DNA from: an uncultured SAR86 cluster bacterium
GTDB lineage: Bacteria; Pseudomonadota; Gammaproteobacteria; Magnimaribacterales; D2472
Assembly (NCBI GenBank): GCA_902596165.1
Contig: CACJSU010000006.1
Span: forward strand, 1-64,000
Length of the DNA: 64,000 bases
Direction of reading: 5' to 3'
The notes beneath the pieces are model-generated. The model saw only the letters and a program-made list of their open reading frames with translations. It searched no databases and was not told where the DNA came from. The position numbers and the translations under genes are program-made. Shown here piece by piece: positions 9,877 to 18,266 of the stretch. Each line of letters begins with the position of its first letter. Within the stretch, counting starts at the first letter, position 1.

Positions 9877-10896
9877 ATGCTTAAATCTTTGTTTCCAATT
9901 TTTTTTATGCTCGCTAGCTCTATATTATTTGCTAATGAAGTAAACATATATACCTCTAGACACTACGACTCTGATGATCAGCTTTATGAAGATTTTCGCA
10001 AGGAAACAGGAATAAAAATTAATGTCATTTCAGGAAATGGCAGCGCTTTATTGGAAAGATTAAAGTCAGAGGGCAAAAACTCTCCAGCTGATATCTTTTT
10101 TACTGTTGATGCTGGTAATTTATGGAAAATTCAAAAAGAGGGATATTTTCAAAGCATTTCATCTGCAAAAGCTCTTTCAATAGTCCCGATGAACTTGAGA
10201 GGCCCAAATAATGAATGGATTGCAATTGCTAAAAGAGCAAGAGTAATTTTTTATAATCCTAAGACCGTATCAAATGAAGAGCTTTCAGATCTCAGTTATG
10301 AGGACCTATCAACTAAAAAGTGGAATGGTAGGGTTGTAATCAGAAGTTCCAATAATATTTACAATCAATCCTTGGTTGCATCATTAATATCAACACACGG
10401 AATTGAAAGAACAGAAGAGTGGGCTAAAGGTTTTGTTTCTAATTTAGCAAGAAAACCACAAGGGAATGATAGATCTCAGATTATGGCCGTCGCTAATGGG
10501 ATGGCAGACCTTGCAATCGCAAATAGCTACTACTATGGATACATGTTGTCTGGAAAGGCGGGAAATGATCAGATTGAAGCCGCCAAAAAAGTAAAAATGT
10601 TTTTTCCTAATCAAAACAATAGGGGGGTCCATATAAATATTAGTGGGCTGGGAGTTCTTAAGAACGCGAAAAATATTGACAATGCAAACAGATTTATTGA
10701 GTTTTTGCTTTCAAGAGAAATGCAATCAAGCATGGTAAATAATTCATTTGAATACCCTGTTCTAACTGATGTATTGCCTCATCCAAATATAGCCAGCTCA
10801 GGCTTAGATTTTCTAGAGGACAAAATTCAGGTTTCAGAATATGGAAAGTTTAATTCAGAAGCTATAAAACTTATGGACAGAGCTGGCTGGAAATAA
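9877..10896 (+). CDS. fbpA: Periplasmic Fe(III)-binding protein of an ABC transporter
   Basis: Binds ferric iron in the periplasm and delivers it to the permease encoded next. 339 residues with a signal peptide of about 19 residues (hydrophobic core LFPIFFMLASSILFA). Fits the FutA/IdiA/FbpA family: VNIYTSRHYDSD at the mature N-terminus and the iron-coordinating tyrosine cluster SYYYGY at residues 217-222. The gene follows a promoter and Fur box and leads a three-gene operon. The symbol is given for family; FutA or IdiA would be equally acceptable names. Confidence 0.93.
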   Translation: MLKSLFPIFFMLASSILFANEVNIYTSRHYDSDDQLYEDFRKETGIKINVISGNGSALLERLKSEGKNSPADIFFTVDAGNLWKIQKEGYFQSISSAKALSIVPMNLRGPNNEWIAIAKRARVIFYNPKTVSNEELSDLSYEDLSTKKWNGRVVIRSSNNIYNQSLVASLISTHGIERTEEWAKGFVSNLARKPQGNDRSQIMAVANGMADLAIANSYYYGYMLSGKAGNDQIEAAKKVKMFFPNQNNRGVHINISGLGVLKNAKNIDNANRFIEFLLSREMQSSMVNNSFEYPVLTDVLPHPNIASSGLDFLEDKIQVSEYGKFNSEAIKLMDRAGWK

Positions 10897-10942
10897 CAAT
10901 ACTGTGATAACCTCATTTATTAACTAAAATCAGTTTCATAAA

Positions 10943-12565
10943 GTGCGGTCTTCAAAAATTTTTTCTGTATGGCATGGCCTTCCGCTCTTCATCCTTTTGT
11001 TTTTCCTTTCACCGATTCTTATCATATTATCTAGTGTATTCGCTGATTTCTCAGAAAACTGGAGCCACATATATGAGTATGTCTTAGCTGACTACATTCT
11101 AAATTCACTCATTTTGGTATCAGGAGTCTCTATTCTAGTTATGACCATTGGCTCTCTGACAGCATGGTTAGTAACAAACTATCAATTTTTTGGAAAACGA
11201 TTTTTTGAATGGGGTCTCATATTACCTTTGGCCATACCACCATATATTTTGGCTTACACCTTTACCGGATTATTTGATTCATATGGAACTATGAATGAAA
11301 TTGCTCGTTCAGTATTTAATTTAAAACAAAATGAGATGCTCTTTCCTAATATCAGAAATATCTATGGCGCAATTATAGTTTTTTCATTCACCCTATATCC
11401 GTATGTGTACTTAATTTGTCGAACTGCTTTTCTCAATCAATCAAGGTCTATGTTTGAAGTTGGTAGAACATTGGGCTTATCCCAGGCATCAATTTTTTTA
11501 AAACTCGCTCTTCCCTTGGTTAGGCCTGCTTTAATTGCAGGCACAATGATTGTAGCCATGGAAACCTTGTCTGATTTCGGTGCAGTTGATCACTTTGCTA
11601 TTTCAACATTTACAACTGGTATTTTTAGAACCTGGTATGGAATGTATGATTTAACAACAGCAATGCAGCTTGCATCAATGTTGTTAATCTTTATCACTTT
11701 TTGCTTAATTATCGAGCGCATATCTAGAAAAAATGCTAGCTATTCCACTATTGGGTCAAACTTTAAACCAACACCAGTGAAAAGATTGAGCTCACTTAGG
11801 TCCTCTGCATGCTTCTTTATATGTTTTGTTCCAATATTTATTGGTTTTATTTTGCCTGTACTTGAGATTTTAAATTGGTCTTTAAGATTTAACACGAGAT
11901 TTTTTAATGAACAATTTTTTTCAATATCATTGAACACAGTTTTATTATCAATTCTCTCAGCAATTCTATGCACTTTTATTGCAATGATTATTAATTTTTC
12001 AATCAGATATACAAATAGCCCTGTAATTAAATCTATAAACCCCTTTTTAAACATTGGCTATGCTGTTCCAGGCTTGATTCTTGCCGTTGGAATTGTTCAA
12101 TTATTTGTATTTTTAGACACAAATATCTTGAATTCATTTGAGGAATATTTCCTTACCGGGAGCTTATTTGGCTTAATCTTTGCATACATCATCAAATCAT
12201 ATGCTTTGGCCAACTCAACATATGAAGCTGGCTATCAAAAAATTAGCCAAACAATTGATGACAGTGCGCGTATTCTTAAATCGACGGGACTAAATCTTCT
12301 TTTGAGAGTCCATTTCCCTATATTAAAAACAAGTTTTTTTACAAGCATCCTTTTAGTAACATCTGAAGTTGTAAAAGAATTACCAGCCACCTTAATTTTG
12401 AGACCTTTTAATTTTGAAACTTTGGCAGTTTCAACTTATATTTATGCTTCTGAGGAAAGAATGGTTGAGGCAGCAGCTCCAGCAACCGCAATAATATTAA
12501 TTGGATTAATACCGATTTTCTTTATCTCACAAATGATCAGGGCATCAAGATTGGAAAAGAGCTAA
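10943..12565 (+). CDS. fbpB: Fe(III) ABC transporter permease
   Basis: Inner-membrane component for ferric iron uptake. 540 residues with about 12 hydrophobic segments in two homologous halves, the fused double-permease form usual for FbpB/SfuB. Each half has an ATPase-contact loop: the first reads VGRTLGLSQASIFLKLALPL, the second DDSARILKSTGLNLLLRVHF. The start is a GTG 46 bp after fbpA; no nearer in-frame ATG precedes the first membrane helix. Its stop overlaps the fbpC start in a TAATG. Confidence 0.93.
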   Translation: MRSSKIFSVWHGLPLFILLFFLSPILIILSSVFADFSENWSHIYEYVLADYILNSLILVSGVSILVMTIGSLTAWLVTNYQFFGKRFFEWGLILPLAIPPYILAYTFTGLFDSYGTMNEIARSVFNLKQNEMLFPNIRNIYGAIIVFSFTLYPYVYLICRTAFLNQSRSMFEVGRTLGLSQASIFLKLALPLVRPALIAGTMIVAMETLSDFGAVDHFAISTFTTGIFRTWYGMYDLTTAMQLASMLLIFITFCLIIERISRKNASYSTIGSNFKPTPVKRLSSLRSSACFFICFVPIFIGFILPVLEILNWSLRFNTRFFNEQFFSISLNTVLLSILSAILCTFIAMIINFSIRYTNSPVIKSINPFLNIGYAVPGLILAVGIVQLFVFLDTNILNSFEEYFLTGSLFGLIFAYIIKSYALANSTYEAGYQKISQTIDDSARILKSTGLNLLLRVHFPILKTSFFTSILLVTSEVVKELPATLILRPFNFETLAVSTYIYASEERMVEAAAPATAIILIGLIPIFFISQMIRASRLEKS

Positions 12566-13218
12566 TGAAAAATATACTTGAAATTAAAAATTTATATCAT
12601 GCTTATGATCAAAATACATTAACAATTAAAGATTTTAGTTTTTCCTTAAAGAAAGGTGAAATAGTTTCAATTCTTGGTCCTTCTGGCATAGGGAAAACAA
12701 CTCTTTTAAGAATCGTCGCTGGATTAGAGCATGTGATGGATGGTGAAGTAACGATAAGTGATAAAGTTGTTTCAAAGAAAAATTTTCTTTTGCCTCCAGA
12801 AAAAAGAAATTTAGGATTGGTGGTTGAGGACAGAGCCCTTTTTCCACATCTTAATATTGAAAAGAATGTAATGTTTGGCATTAACCATATTCATGAAAGA
12901 GAATCTTTGGCTCAAGAATACCTTGGTCTATTTAAGGTTGCTGAACTAAGCAAAAAATATCCTCATGAAATTTCTGCTGGCCAGCAACAAAGAGTTGCAT
13001 TTGCCAGAGCAATAATTACAAATCCAGACATTCTTTTACTTGATGAGCCATTTGGTGCGCTAGATAAAAATCTTAAAGATGAGTTGCATGACGAGGCCAA
13101 GAAAATCTTTAAAGATAAAGATTTATCTGTCCTATTAGTAACTCATGATGAAGAAGAGGCCGAGTATTTTTCAGATAGGATAATAGAATTTCAAGAAGAC
13201 AAGATCATTATTCGCTAA
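12565..13218 (+). CDS. fbpC: Fe(III) ABC transporter ATP-binding protein, compact form
   Basis: ATPase that powers ferric iron import. Walker A GPSGIGKTT at residues 38-46, Walker B ILLLDEPFGALD near 156-167, H-loop VTHDEEEAE. At 217 residues it consists of the nucleotide-binding domain only; FbpC proteins usually run to ~350 residues with C-terminal TOBE/regulatory domains that are absent here. Two further departures: the ABC signature reads EISAGQ (LSGGQ in most) and the Q-loop glutamine appears as Glu88 (VVEDRALFPH). Cotranslation with fbpB through a TAATG overlap supports the pairing. Confidence 0.9.
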   Translation: MKNILEIKNLYHAYDQNTLTIKDFSFSLKKGEIVSILGPSGIGKTTLLRIVAGLEHVMDGEVTISDKVVSKKNFLLPPEKRNLGLVVEDRALFPHLNIEKNVMFGINHIHERESLAQEYLGLFKVAELSKKYPHEISAGQQQRVAFARAIITNPDILLLDEPFGALDKNLKDELHDEAKKIFKDKDLSVLLVTHDEEEAEYFSDRIIEFQEDKIIIR

Positions 13219-13225
13219 TTAATTT

Positions 13226-14116
13226 TTAACTTTCTACTTGATCCATATTTTTAATTGCCTTACTCATTTGTCTTTCCCTTGTAGCATGTTCATTAACAGT
13301 TTTTATTATTGCATTGGTCTTTCTCTGTAATTCTTCTGTTGAACTTCCAAAATTTTCAAACTCTTTTTTGAGCTTCCCGAACTCTTTCATAATTTCACTC
13401 GCTCTTTCATTAAGAGCGAGGGTTCTAAATCCCATATGGACACTTATTAGATATGCAGCAAGAGAATTTGGTCCCATAATGAGGACTCGATTATCCCTAA
13501 ATATTTCTTCTCTAATATTGTCGATTGAATCAATGAGTTGCATAAGTGACTCACTAGGGATGTACATAATACCTAGTTCAATCGTTATGCCAGATTGGAT
13601 ATATTTATCTTTAATATCTTTTGCATCTTTTTGAACGTGCCTTCTAATTGCATCTGAGGAAGCCTTTATGAGTTGAGGGTTCCTATTATCAACAGCAGAT
13701 AAGTAGTTATCAAACAGACCAGATGGAAATTTTGCATCAATTGGAAGCAGCAAACCTTCTGGCAATTTAATTGCGAATTCAACTCTTTTACCCGAACCAG
13801 GTATCACTTCTGCATTAGCAATAAATTGATTCTGATGAAAAATATCCTTCACAATTGCATCTAGCGACCATTCACCAAAGGTCCCAGCAAGGGCGCCGCC
13901 AGATAAATACCGATTAAGTTTGCTCAGAGGATCTTGGAAGGATTGAATATCATTTGATAAGTCAGAAAGTTTAGCTTCTTGCCTTTCAACAGCCTTATCG
14001 AGATCCCTTAGAGATTCTTTAGAATCTGAGCTTTGTGAACTGTCCTTGATATTTAGATAGATCAAGAACCCTAAAAGTAGGATTATTATCACCAAAAGAA
14101 TCCATATATATGTCAC
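13226..14116 (-). CDS. rmuC: DNA recombination protein RmuC-like, short form
   Basis: RmuC family proteins have a predicted nuclease-like fold and limit inversions at short inverted repeats. 296 residues against ~475 in E. coli, so the long N-terminal coiled coil is reduced: after a GTG start come one membrane helix (residues ~3-23) and a short charged coiled segment, then the conserved core with GEWSLDAIVKDIF, RVEFAIKLPEGLLLPIDAKFP and VLIMGPNSLAAYLISVHMGF. Convergent with fbpC (7 bp apart) and divergent from the aminotransferase gene. Confidence 0.88.
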   Translation of the reverse strand: MTYIWILLVIIILLLGFLIYLNIKDSSQSSDSKESLRDLDKAVERQEAKLSDLSNDIQSFQDPLSKLNRYLSGGALAGTFGEWSLDAIVKDIFHQNQFIANAEVIPGSGKRVEFAIKLPEGLLLPIDAKFPSGLFDNYLSAVDNRNPQLIKASSDAIRRHVQKDAKDIKDKYIQSGITIELGIMYIPSESLMQLIDSIDNIREEIFRDNRVLIMGPNSLAAYLISVHMGFRTLALNERASEIMKEFGKLKKEFENFGSSTEELQRKTNAIIKTVNEHATRERQMSKAIKNMDQVES

Positions 14117-14165
14117 TTATAAATTTATCCTATAAAATATATTTACTAATGTACCCAATGATACT

Positions 14166-15368
14166 ATGGATGAATCTCTAGAATCTAAATTTGCCACTTT
14201 AAAATCTAAAAACTTAAAGATTGATTTAACTCGTGGCAAACCTGGACCTGATCAGCTAGATCTTTCAAATGACCTTTTAAATCGTAGGGTGCCTGCTGAG
14301 AGCCCAAGCGGGGTAGATGTCCGTAATTATGGAGACCCCTTAGGTATACCAGAAGCAAGAGAATTGGGGGGTGCGTTACTATCAGCCCCCTTAGATAACA
14401 CCTTGGTTGGAGAGCAATCTAGTTTGCTGCTTATCTATCAACTTATTCTGGCAAATTATCTATTTGGTCTAGAGACGCCATGGAAGAATCAAGAAGATTT
14501 GAAGTTTATTTGCCCTGTTCCAGGCTTTGATAGGCATTTCAGACTATTAGATGATTTTGGGATAGAGATGTTACCAGTTCCTTTAACTGGATCCGGGGTT
14601 AATATTAGTAAATTTAAAGCATTGCTTGCAGAACATGAAAATATTAAAGGCATCATCTGTGTTCCACGTCACTCTAATCCAACCGGCGATATTTATACAG
14701 ATGAAAATATGTCAGAGCTTCTAGAGGCAGGAAAATCTTATTCAAATGAATTTTTGTTTATCTTGGATCACGCATATTTGCTGCATGATTTTTCACCAAC
14801 TTTGGATCAAACGCCCTCATGGGAGCTAGCGAAGAGATTTGATGCTTTAGATCAAACAGCAATTTTTTGTTCTTTTTCTAAGGTAACATTTGGTGGCGGT
14901 GGGTTATCTTTTGCTGCAGCTGGCACTAAGCTCTTTGACCTCTTGGTAAGACAAAGAGGGTCCATGATCGTGTGCTCAGACAAAGTGAATCAGATGCGCC
15001 ATGTTGAATTTCTTAAAAATAAGCAAGATGTTTTAAATCATATGAGCAAGCATGCAGACATTGTAAAATTAAAATTTGAAGTAGCCTTTCAAGCATTGGA
15101 TTCCATAAGTTCAGAGATAGGCAGTTATAAAAAACCAACGGGCGGGTATTTTATTTCTTACAACACCAGCAAACCCATTGCTAAAAGGGTTATAGCTCTG
15201 TGCGAAGAGGCTGGAGTTTTAATCACCCCTGCCGGATCAACTTATCCGCATTTCAATGATCCCACAGACTCCAATATAAGATTAGCACCAACTTTCTTAA
15301 GTTTAGAGGATTTAAAAGAAGCAATGGAAGTTTTTACAACCTCTCTGCAAATCGCTGCTGAGGAATAA
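14166..15368 (+). CDS. Fold-type I PLP aminotransferase (PF12897-like)
   Basis: Predicted aspartate/alanine-type aminotransferase, 400 residues. It resembles the bacterial family PF12897 rather than classic AspC: LTRGKPGPDQLDLS near the N-terminus, RNYGDPLGIPEARELGG, then VPRHSNPTGDIY, and the probable PLP lysine in FCSFSKVTFGGGG. The C-terminal arginine region SNIRLAPTF binds the substrate carboxylate in this fold. Substrate specificity cannot be set from sequence. Stand-alone gene, convergent with hspQ. Confidence 0.85.
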   Translation: MDESLESKFATLKSKNLKIDLTRGKPGPDQLDLSNDLLNRRVPAESPSGVDVRNYGDPLGIPEARELGGALLSAPLDNTLVGEQSSLLLIYQLILANYLFGLETPWKNQEDLKFICPVPGFDRHFRLLDDFGIEMLPVPLTGSGVNISKFKALLAEHENIKGIICVPRHSNPTGDIYTDENMSELLEAGKSYSNEFLFILDHAYLLHDFSPTLDQTPSWELAKRFDALDQTAIFCSFSKVTFGGGGLSFAAAGTKLFDLLVRQRGSMIVCSDKVNQMRHVEFLKNKQDVLNHMSKHADIVKLKFEVAFQALDSISSEIGSYKKPTGGYFISYNTSKPIAKRVIALCEEAGVLITPAGSTYPHFNDPTDSNIRLAPTFLSLEDLKEAMEVFTTSLQIAAEE

Positions 15369-15369
15369 A

Positions 15370-15714
15370 TTAATTTACAGCTCTTGAGAGGGGCACAAAT
15401 TTACCATCTTCAAAGTGAGAAAATAAATTTTTAATTTCTGGGTGCTTTGGTAATTCTTCTGAGGCGTCATAAAGTAGATTTTGCTCTGAAACATATGCAA
15501 CATAAAAGATATGACCATTTTCAGCAAAGAGATGGTAGAAGGGCTGATTTTTTCTTGGACGAATGGAGGTTGGGATCGATTGATACCACTCTTCTGTGTT
15601 ATTAAACTCTGGATCAACATCAAATATAACCCCACGAAAATCAAGGAAACGATGCTTTACAACTGCTCCAATGGCAAATTTTGTTTCAACTAACTCTTGT
15701 TTTATATTATCCAT
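15370..15714 (-). CDS. hspQ: Heat-shock protein HspQ (YccV family)
   Basis: Small cytoplasmic protein of the HspQ/YccV family, described in E. coli as a Lon specificity factor and as binding hemimethylated DNA. 114 residues. Family features: KFAIGAVVKHRFLDFRGVIFDVDPEF, EEWYQSIPTS, PFYHLFAENG and YVSEQNLLYD. Convergent with the aminotransferase gene (1 bp between stops). Confidence 0.93.
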   Translation of the reverse strand: MDNIKQELVETKFAIGAVVKHRFLDFRGVIFDVDPEFNNTEEWYQSIPTSIRPRKNQPFYHLFAENGHIFYVAYVSEQNLLYDASEELPKHPEIKNLFSHFEDGKFVPLSRAVN

Positions 15715-15751
15715 ATAATTAATTTAATCATATCAAATTTTGGAGCAAACC

Positions 15752-16069
15752 ATGTTAGTAACCAGCACGCCATCAATAGAGGGCAAACAAATTGATTCTT
15801 ATTTAGGGATAGTTATGGGAAGCACTGTAAGAGCTCGGCATTTAGGAACTGACATCTTAGCAACATTGAAAAATATAGTTGGAGGCGAATTAAAAAGTTA
15901 TTCCATCCTCTTAGCTCAGGCAAGAAAAGAGGCCATGGAAAGGATGGTCAAAAATGCTGAAGAGATGGGCGCAGATGCTGTAGTGAATTTTAGATATGAA
16001 ACTTCAACCATTGCTGCGGCTGCTTCAGAAGTTATTGCATATGGCACGGCTGTGAAGTTTGAAGATTGA
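15752..16069 (+). CDS. YbjQ family protein
   Basis: Conserved protein of the YbjQ/UPF0145 family, function unknown; the family forms pentameric rings in solved structures. The open frame begins at a TTG at 15740, but the ATG at 15752 has a GGAG (15742-15745) 6 bp in front and gives the usual 105-residue length. Features: MLVTSTPSIEGKQI, LGIVMGSTVRARHLG, and the C-terminal GADAVVNFRYETS. The next gene overlaps its 3' end by 11 bp. Confidence 0.9.
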   Translation: MLVTSTPSIEGKQIDSYLGIVMGSTVRARHLGTDILATLKNIVGGELKSYSILLAQARKEAMERMVKNAEEMGADAVVNFRYETSTIAAAASEVIAYGTAVKFED

Positions 16070-16688
16070 TTCAATCAAAGTTTTTGGCGAGCGGCATAGC
16101 GGCACTAATGCTATAGGTTATTTTGTTGGTAAAAATTTTAATTTAAAATTTCAGCATTATGATTTTTTAGGTTGGAAGCATAGACTTGCTCCACAAAAAG
16201 GTGAGTGGTCAAAATTTGAAGTGCAAAATTGCTTATTCATTTTCTGCATGCGTAACCCTTATTCATGGGCGCAAGCCATGCACAGAGAACCATATTATGA
16301 TCATTATCCAAAAATAAAAGATTTATCTTTAGAAGATTTCCTTCAGTTTTCTATTGAAGATTATGAGAATTGTATAGCCATGTGGAATCAAAAGAATAAT
16401 TCTTACTTTAGAATGTCAGATGAGGTTCCCAACTCAATTATTATCAATGTTGAAGATTTTCATGCAGATCAACAAAAATTTCATGAACACTTGGCAGACA
16501 TATTGAGCATGCAAGATATGCCTATGGTTAAAATGAATGATTATGTGAATGGCAGAGGGCGGCATAAAGAAATGGATATTACGTTGTCATTAAAGATTCC
16601 TGAGTTAGAGGAGGGACTGATTAAAATTATTAACTCTTCTTTATCACCAGAAACCATGAAAAAATGTAACTACAAACTACTTACTTAA
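16059..16688 (+). CDS. Sulfotransferase-like P-loop protein
   Basis: 209 residues. The N-terminal FGERHSGTNAIG (Gly10-Asn17) matches the P-loop-like motif that binds the 5'-phosphosulfate of PAPS in a group of small sulfotransferases often written GERNSGTN. A second landmark is IFCMRNPYSWAQAMHREPYY, where the conserved Arg-x-Pro-x2-Trp segment of this group lies. If active it would move sulfate onto a glycan or small molecule, but no acceptor can be named and no sulfate-activation genes are nearby. The start is a TTG at 16059 that overlaps ybjQ by 11 bp; no better start exists. Assignment is motif-based. Confidence 0.6.
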   Translation: MKIDSIKVFGERHSGTNAIGYFVGKNFNLKFQHYDFLGWKHRLAPQKGEWSKFEVQNCLFIFCMRNPYSWAQAMHREPYYDHYPKIKDLSLEDFLQFSIEDYENCIAMWNQKNNSYFRMSDEVPNSIIINVEDFHADQQKFHEHLADILSMQDMPMVKMNDYVNGRGRHKEMDITLSLKIPELEEGLIKIINSSLSPETMKKCNYKLLT

Positions 16689-16700
16689 ACTGAGATAGAA

Positions 16701-16925
16701 ATGAATAAAACTGAAAAAACAGCCTTTCGAGAAAGTGTCATTGTTGTAATGATGGGAATGATTATTAATTTTCCTCTTCAAACCTTTTTGCTTTGGCTGA
16801 CCATTGATAATTGGAGTTGGACTAATACGCTTTTAATCTCTATTTTTACTCAGGCCGTCCTTACTCTTGTGGCCTTGATTAGGGTTTACTCAATACGCAT
16901 GAGGTTTAAAAGAGGTAAGTTTTAA
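16701..16925 (+). CDS. Small two-helix membrane protein (DUF7220-like)
   Basis: 74 residues with two membrane segments (about 14-34 and 40-61) and a basic C-terminus RVYSIRMRFKRGKF. The layout resembles small DUF7220-type proteins seen in phages and proteobacteria, which end in a similar R-x-Y-x-LRR-x-F tail. No function is known. It follows the sulfotransferase-like gene by 12 bp on the same strand, so the two may be cotranscribed. Confidence 0.7.
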   Translation: MNKTEKTAFRESVIVVMMGMIINFPLQTFLLWLTIDNWSWTNTLLISIFTQAVLTLVALIRVYSIRMRFKRGKF

Positions 16926-16996
16926 GAGTTTTTTATTGCAAGTTGATCCTTTTGATTCATTCTAGCTTTGAAAGCTTGCTTAAGTAAGGTAACTTT

Positions 16997-17785
16997 ATGA
17001 AATTAAAAATGTATCAAGTTGATGCTTTTGCCAATAAATTATTTTCAGGCAATCCTGCTGCAGTTGTCATCCTAGAATCACCTCTCAAAGATGATGTCAT
17101 GCAATCAATAGCTGCAGAAAACAATTTATCCGAAACAGCTTTTGTAAGCATTTATGAAAGTCCTTTTTCCATAAGATGGTTTACCCCATCTATTGAAGTG
17201 GATCTTTGCGGTCATGCCACTTTAGGGAGCGCGCGAATATTATTTGAATACTATCCGACCCTTGCTGGAGAAGAAATTAATTTTGATTCCAAGAGCGGAA
17301 GCCTAAAAGTTACAAAAGCTGATACGGGCCTTTGTCTGAACTTTCCTGCTGATTATCCAGCTGAAGTGGAATTAAACTCTTTATTTATTGAAATTTTGGG
17401 CATTGAGCCAATTAAACTGCTCAGAGGCAAAGATGACTATTTAGCGGTATTGAAAAATCAACAACAAATTAAAGAAACGCAGCCTAAATTTTCTCTTCTT
17501 AAAAAAGTCGATGCTAGAGGCCTTGTAATTTCTGCTCCAGGAGATGAGGTAGATTTTGTTTCTAGGTGCTTTTACCCCGAAGCAGGTATTGAAGAGGATC
17601 CTGTCACAGGATCAGCACACACGATGTTAACTCCTTATTGGGCAACTCAGTTAAATAAAAATGAACTTGATGCGTATCAACTCTCCGAAAGAGGCGGCAA
17701 ACTTAATTGTAGTTTAGCCAATGAGAGAGTTTTGATTTCGGGTGACAGCGTAATTTATTTTGAAGGGACTATTTCAATCGTTTAA
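16997..17785 (+). CDS. PhzF family isomerase/epimerase
   Basis: 262 residues, PhzF/YddE family with a duplicated diaminopimelate-epimerase-like fold. The N-terminal VDAFANKLFSGNPAAVV and the catalytic glutamate in AENNLSETAFV are present, with WFTPSIEVDLCGHATLGSA following. In the second half AGIEEDPVTGSAHTMLTPYW is the matching family motif. Members isomerise varied small molecules; phenazine synthesis is not implied because no other phz gene is here. Shine-Dalgarno TAAGGTAA precedes the ATG. Confidence 0.92.
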   Translation: MKLKMYQVDAFANKLFSGNPAAVVILESPLKDDVMQSIAAENNLSETAFVSIYESPFSIRWFTPSIEVDLCGHATLGSARILFEYYPTLAGEEINFDSKSGSLKVTKADTGLCLNFPADYPAEVELNSLFIEILGIEPIKLLRGKDDYLAVLKNQQQIKETQPKFSLLKKVDARGLVISAPGDEVDFVSRCFYPEAGIEEDPVTGSAHTMLTPYWATQLNKNELDAYQLSERGGKLNCSLANERVLISGDSVIYFEGTISIV

Positions 17786-17816
17786 ACTCTAACTTTAATA
17801 ATTTCGGAGAGAATTT

Positions 17817-18188
17817 ATGACGACTTACATTATTGCTGCCTTGCTGCTTGCTTTACTTCAAACATGGCTTATTCCAGCATCTTTCAATATGAAGAATTTT
17901 CCTTGGCTGGGTTCGAATAGAGATGAGCCTATGCCTCATGAGTTAACAGTCATGGCAGGCAGAGCCATGAGAGCAAATACAAATTTACAAGAAACTTTGC
18001 CAATATTTTTGGCATTGGCTCTTTTGTCTATGCAGCTATCTATCGATGTAACAGAACTTGCGTGTTGGTGGCTCGCATTTAGGATAGGGCATGTTGTTAC
18101 ATATATTACTGGCTTTGCAAGAATCAGAACACTCTTGTGGCTTGGTTCAGTTGTCTGTTTAGTGATGATGGCGCTAGCATTAATTTAG
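17817..18188 (+). CDS. MAPEG family membrane protein
   Basis: 123 residues with four hydrophobic segments, typical of membrane-associated proteins in eicosanoid and glutathione metabolism. Features are the N-terminal helix, the LGSNRDEPMPHELTVMAGRAMRANTNLQETLPIF loop region (residues ~33-65) with the conserved R-A-x-R-A-x2-N pattern, and RIGHVVTYI. In bacteria the family's role is mostly undefined; some members are glutathione transferases. A GGAG-type ribosome binding site lies in front and a strong terminator follows. Confidence 0.88.
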   Translation: MTTYIIAALLLALLQTWLIPASFNMKNFPWLGSNRDEPMPHELTVMAGRAMRANTNLQETLPIFLALALLSMQLSIDVTELACWWLAFRIGHVVTYITGFARIRTLLWLGSVVCLVMMALALI

Positions 18189-18204
18189 AAAAATTTTTTT
18201 TATT

Positions 18205-18236
18205 AAAAAAGGGGAGCTAAAGCCCCCTTTTTATTT
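18205..18236. terminator. Intrinsic terminator, probably bidirectional
   Basis: A G4/C5 stem with a GC extension and one bulged A (GGGGAGC TAAA GCCCCC) is flanked by A6 on the left and T5 on the right. It ends the MAPEG transcript; the T-run on the opposite strand means it can also stop minus-strand transcription arriving from the oxidoreductase gene. Confidence 0.85.
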
Positions 18237-18266
18237 GCAATGAATGATTTTAATTTATCTTATTCT

